This document shows, piece by piece, positions 9,537-18,259 of a DNA stretch of 21,199 bases (the stretch's first letter is position 1; every line of letters begins with the position of its first letter). This DNA comes from Pleurobrachia bachei (lineage: Eukaryota > Ctenophora > Tentaculata > Cydippida > Pleurobrachiidae). A model generated the notes under the pieces. It was given only the letters and a program-made list of their open reading frames with translations. It had not been told where the DNA came from and did no database searches. Location of the stretch: assembly GCA_000695325.1 (NCBI GenBank), contig AVPN01001592.1:1-21199 (forward strand), in the 5' to 3' direction. The position numbers and the translations under genes are program-made.

Positions 9537-9780
9537 CAGGCATGTAGGGGAAGTTTTGAAATTGGTGGGGCCAAATTTTTTTGGTCACGTGATATGACAT
9601 ACATCGTGTTTTTTATTGAAAATTTGATTAGATTGGGCGGAGCGACAGCGGAGCCCGAGAAAATTTTTCGATTTTTAGGCCAAAAAGTCATAGTTTTTGT
9701 CTAATCATGAAGGATACTGGGGCCATTTCCTGAAAAGTACTGGGGCCATGGCGTACCCTGCCCCCCCTTCCCCTACATGC
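9537..9780. mobile_element. MITE-like element with 14-bp TIRs and an 11-bp target duplication
   Basis: GCATGTAGGGGAAG (9540-9553) is perfectly complementary to CTTCCCCTACATGC (9767-9780). The direct repeat GTGTAGTAGAG flanks it at 9526-9536 and 9781-9791. If the target duplication is exact, the element is 244 bp and starts CAGG. It has no coding capacity for a transposase. It sits just downstream of TMEM135 and may contribute to its 3' flank. The family is not identified; the CAG terminus is hAT-like, but an 11-bp duplication is longer than the 8 bp typical of hAT. Confidence 0.75.
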
Positions 9781-9955
9781 GTGTAGTAGAGTGGAGACAA
9801 AAAATAGCCTTTGTTTATAAGGAGAACATCAAAACAATAGTACAGCAAAAACAACACCTCAATACAAAACAGCAGTTATCTGAATTATGAAACAGAATCC
9901 CAACAGTTTACGCCCTTAATTAGGGTACTTAAAGTCCACTAGATATAACACTAGG

Positions 9956-12325
9956 TCACGAAATAGCAGCTTTATCCACATTCTTCATAACAACATTTAT
10001 CAGCTTGCGATCCAGTTTCCTGTACCTAGAATAGGAGGTGGAGGTAAGAATAAGAGGTCAACAAATATGTCAAATAACAAACTAGAATTCGAGGAATCTC
10101 GCCGAACATAGCGCTCAAAGAAGACAAAATAAAATCTCACCTGTCGTCTGTAAGGTAGTTGAGGAATGAGGTATAGGAAGGCCTCATAAGATGAGGTTCA
10201 CATACCCCAGTGTGTATAGTAATGGCGGTACTGACTGTAAATAATAGCAACACATCATATGGTATCTCTCTTATTATCTGAAAGAGATTATTTAATTAGG
10301 GATTTATTTAAATAGTAACTTGAATATTAAGAGATCCGGAAAAATTATCTCATCGTGTTATCAAAAATGTCTCCCGCTGAATAAAATATTTTCGCACAAT
10401 TACCTCGTCTTGGATCAGTTTCTTGTAAACGCACTGGAATGCTCGACAAAAGAAATAGAGGGCAATGGGTCCGGATGGTTCGGGGACAATGGTGAATGAA
10501 AGACCAGACAACAAACCTAGGAGAGAGGGAGTTCTGTTAGAGTTTTGTATTAGTAGGGTGGGGTAGGGGAGGGGATGGGGTAGGAGGGAGAGAGGGAGTT
10601 CCGTTAGAGTTTTATACTATGAGAGTGGGGTAGGGGAGGGGTGGGTATTGCTAACTCAAATAAGGAAGGTCTGCACCGACCTGCAATAGCGGGTGTAATA
10701 TTATCATTCACCCCAATCCTATGAAGAACACACTCTAATGCCACTACTCCTGCCGTGTAGGCGCCAACAAATGAGCTGACTCTGGCTAACTCTCTCCTCT
10801 TGTGAAGCAATCTGAATACTTGGCGGAGTGAGCCCCCTGAACTTAGCAGTCGCACACACATCTGAAACAGGGGAATGTTAGTAGGATGTTAGGGGAGATG
10901 GTTAGTTATCATGTTAGGTAGTATGCTATTAGTGGCCGGTATATAATATTATAATGTGTAAGGAGATTTTTAGGAAGCGGTACCTGAATTATAGTGCCCC
11001 AGATAATTCCGTTGAGTCCCGTATTAACAGCATGACCAATACATGTCAGTTCATGTGTACACTTAGCCGATCTGTAGAGAGAGAGAGGGATGTGGATGTG
11101 GTAGACGTTACTGTTGGCACTTTGAACACTGTTAACCCACTAGATACGAGATTTGAGTATTCAACGGTGAGTCGTGATATACCAACACCATAGGCACTAT
11201 GCGTGTCTAATACCCGGGGTCAATAATTCAGGACCACCCAGTACTAACTTGTCACAGTTGGTGTGTTGTCGTATAAACGTGTCCAACATAGCCACCAAGT
11301 TTTCTCTGACTCTTGTTGCTAGTTTCCAGCCCTGACTGGATGACCCTTCCCTCTGACGGGCTGGACAGCACAATAACTTTGTCATTAGCCAGTCCATTGT
11401 ATCATTTATCTTTACCTGGGGATAGGAATTACCTGTAGACACCTTGACCAGATGGGGGAATATCAACAACAAACAACAACAAACAACAACATGTCTTACT
11501 TCTCTATTGCGGTGAAAGTATGTGAGTACAGCCCCGGATGCTGCAAAAAGTGCCACTTCACCTCCTTTAATTGGAGGTATTAGGTCCCTGTACACGGCCA
11601 TTTCATAAAGACACTCCAGGGCTAGAGATGCCATGTATATTGCCAGGATCTCTTGTCTCTGTAGTAGTAATAGTGATTAGGAAATAAAGAATTGAACTCT
11701 TCAAGTGATATCATATTGATCAGCGCTAAATTATAGGGTCTGGTTTATCTAGAAGAGTAACATTGAGAAACATAAGGAAACAATGCCACAAACTTACTGA
11801 GTATTTCTCAATGGGGAGACTGACAAGACTGCCAATTGCGGCAGGTATAGCGGCTACAGTGATCGCTCTGTATTGACCCAGGAGGCGCCGTATTACACAG
11901 TGAGCGGCACACGTCACAAAACAATGGCAGGTTAGGAACGTTGAGGAACCTGTTAAGAAGTGGGGGTTTATAATTATGTGGGAAGGGGAATAGAATCAGT
12001 AAATACCATCTCCTGACCAGAGTGTGTGACAGCAGGTCAGTGCCAAATATCAGCATCTCAACTCACGTAAGACATCAGGGAATGTTTGTTTCAAACTCTC
12101 GCACATTGATTTGTGTTTTAGTAGCTGTGGTAGGAGGTACAGGGCTGTATAAATCTTCACTGCCTTCACGCTGCAGACAGACAGGAAATGAAGTCCTGCC
12201 ATATCACATCTCTGAAAGTCAGCGTGCCAGAGAGTGTTACATGGTAGACCATATACAGGGGGCACGAACATGGATTTAGCAGTCCGGAGAAGACAGTAGA
12301 CCTTGTCAGTCAATGTACCTGACAT
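9956..12325 (-). CDS. TMEM135: Transmembrane protein 135 (peroxisomal/mitochondrial membrane protein), nine exons
   Basis: TMEM135 is a multi-pass membrane protein linked to peroxisomes, mitochondrial dynamics and lipid handling. Exons in transcript order: 12325-12067, 11949-11798, 11658-11500, 11415-11249, 11071-10984, 10861-10681, 10516-10404, 10277-10141 and 10025-9956. Phases agree at every junction, all introns are GT-AG, and the product is 441 aa, close to the vertebrate length. Matching landmarks in order: the cysteine-containing N-terminal region; KIYTALYLLPQLLK (about 57-70); VAAIPAAIGSLVSLPIEKYS ending exon 2; YMASLALECLYEMAVYRD and KGGEVALF in exon 3; SSFVGAYTAGVVALECVL in exon 6; PAIAGLLSGLSF across exons 6/7; and LMRPSYTSFLNYL in exon 8. 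Several hydrophobic segments fit a Tim17-like multi-pass topology. The ATG at 12325 is chosen because the exon is open from there and the N-terminus aligns. The next methionine, residue 19, is an alternative. A short out-of-use ATG...TAG (12358-12344) precedes it. I see no break in this gene. Confidence 0.9.
10520..10650. repeat. Tandem duplication with a four-tract G-quadruplex motif in TMEM135 intron 6
   Basis: A roughly 70-bp unit (GAGAGAGGGAGTTC-GTTAGAGTTTT...GTGGGGTAGGGGAGGGG) is present twice. In the first copy, 10560-10580 holds four GGGG runs with loops of 1-2 bases on the + strand, which is antisense to TMEM135. Confidence 0.75.
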
Positions 12326-12343
12326 GTTGTGTGGTGGGGAGAG

Positions 12344-12371
12344 CTACATGTCTGACATAGTTTAACTTCCT
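12344..12371 (-). promoter_or_regulatory. Acceptor-like site and short uORF before TMEM135
   Basis: On the minus strand, ACATAACCCCCAG ends at 12370, a plausible 3' splice site. It is followed by a five-codon uORF, ATG TCA GAC ATG TAG (12358-12344), and then the main ATG at 12325. This would fit a 5'-UTR intron or a trans-splice site in the very short MTRR-TMEM135 gap. Confidence 0.35.
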
Positions 12372-12426
12372 GGGGGTTATGTGGAAGTTGAGAGAGGGGT
12401 CTAGATAGTTTCAGAAAACAGGATAC

Positions 12427-12432
12427 TTTATT
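12427..12432 (-). terminator. Poly(A) signal AATAAA of MTRR
   Basis: AATAAA on the minus strand lies about 145 bp after the MTRR stop codon, at a normal distance for a 3' UTR. It is only about 100 bp upstream of the TMEM135 start codon. Confidence 0.7.
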
Positions 12433-12576
12433 AGAAAATCTTAATTTTACAGATTGCAGAACATTTTAAAACAGACTAGATAAAAGATTCTCTCTAAAGA
12501 CTAAAAACCAACACGTTATATTTCGCATCACGGGTAACTCTTGTTATAAGAGTTCATTATAATATACTGGAACTGC

Positions 12577-14878
12577 CTAGGACCAGATGTCCTCACAGTA
12601 TCGTTTAGTAGTTCTCATTTCCTTCATAAAGACCTCGCTCTCCTCTCTATTCCGACCCGTCCACTTTTCCACCATTTCCACAAATGCCTCCCATACACCA
12701 GCCCCTAACCCTTTAGCATCCCCGCACACATAGACCGCTGCTCCTTTATCAACTATTTCATTGACCATCTCCTCCCCCTTATCCCTTACAACATCCTGAA
12801 CGTACCTCCACTGACTACCCTCCTCTCGGGAGAATGCTCGGTACCATGTGTTCAACCTTTCACAGGACAGGTGTTCCTCGAACTCTTTATCGTACACAGA
12901 ATCAAGGGCACGATACCTGTTACCTGTAATCAGGGTCACGTGACTAGTTGTCACGTGATCAACTCCTTCTGTCACGTGATCAACTCCTTCGGTCACGTGA
13001 TCAACTCCTTCTGTCACGCGATCAACTCCTTCTGTCACGCGATCAACTCCTTCGGTCACGTGATCAACTCCTTCTGTCACGTGACTGCATGGTCCTGTCA
13101 CATTGTCAAGGAAACCCAGGAAGGGAGAAACACCCGTTCCCGCACCAATTAGGATCATATTAGAACCAGGGGAGGAGGGAGGAAGGAAGGAGTTGTTTTT
13201 CCGGCGGTAAATATGAAGATGGGAGGTTGTGGAGAGAGAAGAGAGGTAGGTAGAACAAACACCAGGAAGTGGGGAGGTGAGGGAGGTTGAGTCTCGGATA
13301 TTGGTGATGATGTTAAACACAAACTTGATACCTGAAACAGAATGTATCAAAGATTGCCTAGTTAATAATAACATTGAAGATTTTAGTAATTGTTCTTAGT
13401 TACCTTGCTCAGTGATACGGGAGACGGAATAATATCGGGGTGTTAGTCGTGGTAGAAACTGGAGAAGTCCAGCAAGACCGGGTTTACAGGAGGGGAATAG
13501 TTGCAACAACTCCAGAAGTGTTATACCGGGGGTGTATATCATTTCATTCAGATCACTGCTTCCCTGATAAAACATATTAAATGTCTTTCGATTGGGTAGA
13601 AAGAATATAACGACGGAAGAAACTTTATACTAACCTCTTTTGAAGCGAAGTGTTTCAGTAGATCCCCATCCCTCTTGTCCCCACAGCACTCCCCTAAATA
13701 CTTGAGAAATGCTTTCTTAGGTAAACTGTGTACATCTAACGTGTACTTGAAAGCATACCATGGAGTGCACTCCATCAGGATATGCTTGGGTAGTAATCTA
13801 GCCTTTACTCCCTCCCCAACTTGTAGCTGATAGGGGGTGTGTGGAGATAGGGATAGCCGGGAGAGAAGGGTCGTTACCTCACCATCACTGTTCTCACATA
13901 ACACTCCGAATGAGTCCCCAGGACCATATTTAGCTGCGGTGCAGGCGATCTCAATCTCTAACACTGATTTCACTAACGGATCACTAGTGAGAGGGGTGAC
14001 AGAGAGAACAGGGGCGGGTTCCAGGGGTGTACCATCGGAAAAAGGGAGTATAAACTTGTCAACTCCATGAGGGAAGGTGTGACTCCACTCCTTTTCTCCA
14101 CTCCACTCTAGACTGTATATCAGTTTAGTTGTAATGTTATCAGGCTCTGTTGTTGTTATACTCAGTGCAGCCAACTTATCAGCAAGAGAAGGGGGTGATA
14201 GAACGGCCCGGAGTGGATCCCAGAGACCCTCAATCCATGGCTCAACAGTGTGCTCCAAACCAACAGCATCATCAGCCAACTAAACAAGATGGAGTAGTGA
14301 TCATGAGATATTCAGAGGAACACTTCAATAACTTTGCACGAGGTTATCACCTGGTATTCGTAGAATGATTTAGCGCCTCGTTCGGTTAGAAACCGGTTGA
14401 GGGAATTGGGAAAACCACCATAATCGGTGTAGTTCGTATCACCTAGACCTGACAGAGGGGATGTTATAACGTACTGTGGTCAATAATGGAAAGAGCGAAA
14501 AGGTGAAATTGTACATGTAAACCTCTACTTGCCTAGTAAAGTATAGTTGAGGTTTGATAAGTCTGGATAATCATGAAGATTGTTCCAGAACTCCTCAAAG
14601 TTCTCAGGAGGATCACCTTCCCCTGTGGAGGAAACAACAAACACAACCACCTGGAATGCGAGAGCCATTATGTACATGGGGGGGGGGGACAAACTTCAAC
14701 AATAATGTAGCGGTATATTATATACCTGTTCCTTCAAAAGGTCCTCACCAGTAAGCCCCTCAGCCACCTTCAGATCACATTGTAGATCCTCCCCACAAGA
14801 AAGGGCTATTTGCTCACTGATCGCCTCGCTTTGTCCCGTCTGGGAACCATAGATGAGAAGAAAGCGGAAAGGAGGCAT
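12577..14878 (-). CDS. MTRR: Methionine synthase reductase (diflavin oxidoreductase), six exons
   Basis: MTRR transfers electrons from NADPH through FAD and FMN to reactivate oxidised cobalamin on methionine synthase. Exons in transcript order: 14878-14726, 14650-14533, 14448-14351, 14279-13635, 13563-13404 and 13331-12577. All phases fit and the product is 642 aa, versus about 700 in human, mainly because the interdomain linker is shorter. Domains: FMN-binding flavodoxin (1 to about 145) with YGSQTGQSEA (10-19), SSTGEGDPPENF (58-69) and LGLGDTNYTDYG; FAD-binding FNR-like domain with YGPGDSFGV and PRYYSVSR (380-387) and GVCSTYL (415-421); NADPH domain with IGAGTGVSPFLGFL (453-466) and YVCGDAKG. 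It ends KRYCEDIWS, the MTRR-type C-terminus with the terminal aromatic W. Odd points are a GC-AG second intron and an in-frame 21-bp minisatellite after the NADPH motif. The ending and short linker favour MTRR over P450 reductase or NDOR1. Confidence 0.95.
12950..13075 (-). repeat. In-frame 21-bp minisatellite inside the MTRR coding sequence
   Basis: Six full 21-bp copies (GTCACGTGATCAACTCCTTC plus T or G on the + strand) are flanked by partial copies on both sides. They encode a heptad of type HVTEGVD, with H replaced by R in two middle copies. The unit length is a multiple of three and keeps the frame. The antisense strand is also open and gives a meaningless SRDQLL repeat. Confidence 0.95.
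14449..14532 (-). other. GC-AG intron of MTRR (84 bp)
   Basis: The exon ends CTAG and the intron starts GCAAGT, ending CTGTCAG. Splicing there rebuilds the codon for the first G of the conserved GLGD flavodoxin motif. Using the nearby GT at GGCAA/GTAG would shift the frame. AG/GCAAGT is the usual strong context of GC donors. Confidence 0.85.
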
Positions 14879-15350
14879 AGAGAGATGCTAGGGAGAGGAG
14901 GAACACACTGCAAATGAAGGGATTAAATAGTAGGAAGTAGTTGGGGTGAAACAAAACTTGTTTATCCTGTGAGGATGGGAGGAGAGAGAGAGAGAGAGAT
15001 AGAGAGGGAGATGGCTGAGAGAGAATTATAAAGATGAACGACATGCGATACAGGATAACCAGTTTAGCCGGATATTGGATAAGCCGAATAAAAGTCATTT
15101 CTTGTGGATAAAAATTGTAAAAATAATACAATGGCAAATAACACAGCTTCAATATTACGATAGATTGATGTAAAGGGGAGTAGCACTTGGGCCGGAGACT
15201 CCGAACACTTGTCATAGTAGAAGCAGAAAAGGGACGTTACTCCCAAGAGTCTAGTGGTGGTAGAGGTTTCGAGTAGTTAACCGGCTACATAAATACTAAA
15301 TTAATATCACCAGTTCTGACTATCTGCTAAAATAACACAGTTTTCTCACT
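14879..15350. other. Intergenic gap between CMTR1 and MTRR
   Basis: The gap is 472 bp and holds the 3' UTR of CMTR1 and the 5' region of MTRR. On the minus strand, a pyrimidine-rich TTCATTTGCAG ends at 14908, about 30 bases before the MTRR ATG, and a second CTCCCTAG follows. Either could be an acceptor. A GA tract (14985-15008) is CT on the sense strand. No clear AATAAA for CMTR1 was found. There is no open frame worth calling. Confidence 0.6.
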
Positions 15351-18208
15351 TCATCTTTGGTCGACAGTTTTCTGTTTGACAGGCTGCACTCGATTCAAGA
15401 AGGACTCCAGGAGTTTGTCTGAGACGGCTTCTCGTTGCAGGATCTGGCCCCACACGGAGGCATCCCATGGCCAAATTAGGGAGCTTGTTCTGGTGTAACT
15501 AGAGGAGAGAAGATACATGTTACTAGGGGGTGTAAAGTTATGGAGTTGGGGTGTCACTGTTACTAGGTGGTGTAACTAGGGGTTGTAAAGCTATGGAGTG
15601 GGGGCCGGGTGTCACTGTTACTAGGGGGGTGTAACTAGGGAAGATCGACGATCGTGGGTGTAACTAAGGTTATAATTAAGGGGTATTATGGTGTTACTAG
15701 GGAGGGACCTGTTACCTAAAGTCAGCAGCTGCCTCAGCTGGCCACTGGTACTGGGACTCCCTTGTTTTGGCATTGAAAAAGTAAAATTTCTTCAGTTTAC
15801 TGCTTAGTTCCATGTTCCACGGTTCTGATGGGGGAAAGGAGGGAGGGTTAGATCTTGAAAAGACCCATTTTAAACAGAGATGTACAATTAAACTCTCCCA
15901 AAAGTTTACACAAGTTTACACTAGCTTTCTATGAGTATAATAACCTATTCTATAGAAGTCAGTATACTGACAGATAGCCCACCTTTAATGTGTCGTATCA
16001 GCATCATTCCCCTAACCAACATCTTTTTGTCCTTGACACAGTGTGCTAGTCGGGGTGTGGAGTGCCCCTTGACGTGAAACTACTAAGGAGGATGTCATGG
16101 TGTAGAAATTCTCAACCCGCAGCGGCCGCACTGGCATAACCTCCTGCCACCTTTTGTAGCTCTCTTTTCTAATCTGGGGGTAATGGGTTACACTTTGGGT
16201 GGGGTATCTGGGGGTAATGGGTTAAACTTTGGGGAGAAAGAGGAAGGTGGGGAAATTAAATAGTTCAAAAAGAAGTGGTCTGTTAGACTATTGTAACATT
16301 AACTCATTACTGTTATCACTCACCGTAAGACAGAGTTTTTCCAACAGGATCTGTCTCTCGCTATAAGGTTTCTGATACACATCCTGTCCTCCCAGTACTA
16401 TACCATCAGTCAGTACTACACAGTGAGTCCTCATTCCCCCAGTATCTCCCTGGAAAACCTCGGCCACCTGAAATTCATTTGTTGAGAGTCCAGGCTACAG
16501 ATTACCCAGTACCCCGAATTTTGAAAAGCTGAGAGAATTTTTTTGACCCATGGACCACTGGGCTGCAAAAATATATTCGCTGGGCTGCAAGTTTTAGCCC
16601 AAAAAGCCTAAAAAACCCTAAAAGAACCTAAAAATGTCGCTGTAGGATCAGTTGGGCTGCAAAAAATTTTGTCAGGCTGCAAATATTTGCTCAAAAAGTT
16701 ACAGGGGTTTTCAATATCGGGGCACTGAGCTACAGAATACTACCCAACATCATGTGATATATGTTAGTGCCCCCTCCCCTACATCACCCCTCCTACCTGG
16801 GCCTCTACTATGGTATCTTTTGGCAGCTCAATATGTATCCGCTGATCCCTGATCCAACTCTGTTGCTCTGCACTGAACACAAACACATTCCTCCCTCCCT
16901 GAGAGAGAAGGAGGAGGGGCTGCCCATAGTTCAGATGACACTTCCAGCTGTACTTGCTGCTGAATGAAACTACATTCTCCGGGTTGAGAAGGGATGGTTG
17001 TCCTTTAAACAGAGAGGGGTTTAGTAGTCGGACTGCTGTCTCCAGCGGGGACTCTTTCTGTTTCTTTTTCCGAGTTTCGTTGGGTATATCCCACTTCCGC
17101 AGACAGACTTCTCTGATCTCCTGATAGTAAAATGCTCTTAGTAGTTAGTATACGATAACAAAATAACACTGTAAAATCTTGTTTCAACAGATTATAAACT
17201 TGTCCTACAAAAATAACTCCTTACATTTTGGTTGGAAACCCTCAAATTAGGATTCCGTACGTATGCCCTCAGTTTCTGTAAGTTGTATAACTGGTTCTCT
17301 CCGATTGTATCATTACTTGTTGATACGTAACGGCAGAAATCAGCGTCAGATAGGTAGTGAGACTCTGGTACCACATGCTGAACGTCCTGAGTTGGGGTCG
17401 GGTCACAAAACGGGGTCAGGGGGAATGAGTCGGGGTTGAAAACAGACGATCCCAATCTCAAATGTTTAACAGACAGACTTACATACTCGATCTGTGTTCC
17501 TCAGTTTGTGTATTTCTGTGTTGATTTTAAATAGATAACTGTAGAGAACTGAGGCTACCTTGCTCTTGCACCCAATACATAAGACGTACCTAGTAAATGA
17601 GAGAATTGATAAAAATAAACCTCACCACCACCCTCCCACTACCTCACCACCACCCTCCCACTACCTCACCACTACGCCCCCACTACATCACCACTACCTC
17701 ACCACCACCTCAGCTCACCACTATCTCACCAGTCACCACTACCCCACCACTACCCACCACTACCTTACCGTTCTGAGTTGGCGGGCCTGGATGTCAGGGG
17801 TTTAATAATAGCGACCTTCTCAAAGGCATATCTCAGCAAGTGAACCAGACCAACAGAGAATGGAGTATAGAGATCAAATGTCTTGCACACAAATAGTCCA
17901 TCTGTAACGATTTAGTAAAGTTATCTATGAGCTAAACTATTATCGGAAATATTGGTTAAAACGTCTGTTGGTATGTTACTATCCACCTTGTCGAAGAACT
18001 GAGAGGGCACAAGCAAACTGACAAAGTAAGATCTGCTTCGTGAGGATTTCCTGAATGTTCTCTTTCCCTTCCACACAGATTCCCCCATCACCCATCACAA
18101 AGTGGAGTCCAGCTCCCCCTGTCTGGTCCATTACATACTCTCGGAACGCTTCCAGGTTCTCTGGGTTGGTGATGTCGCCGTCACCGTCCTGGAGATAGAG
18201 ATAGAGAT

Positions 18209-18259
<51 letters not shown>

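Noticed and set aside
12871-13163. Plus-strand frames with repeated INSF(C/G)HV or SRDQLL units
   Set aside because: They are shadows of the 21-bp minisatellite opposite the well-supported MTRR exon.
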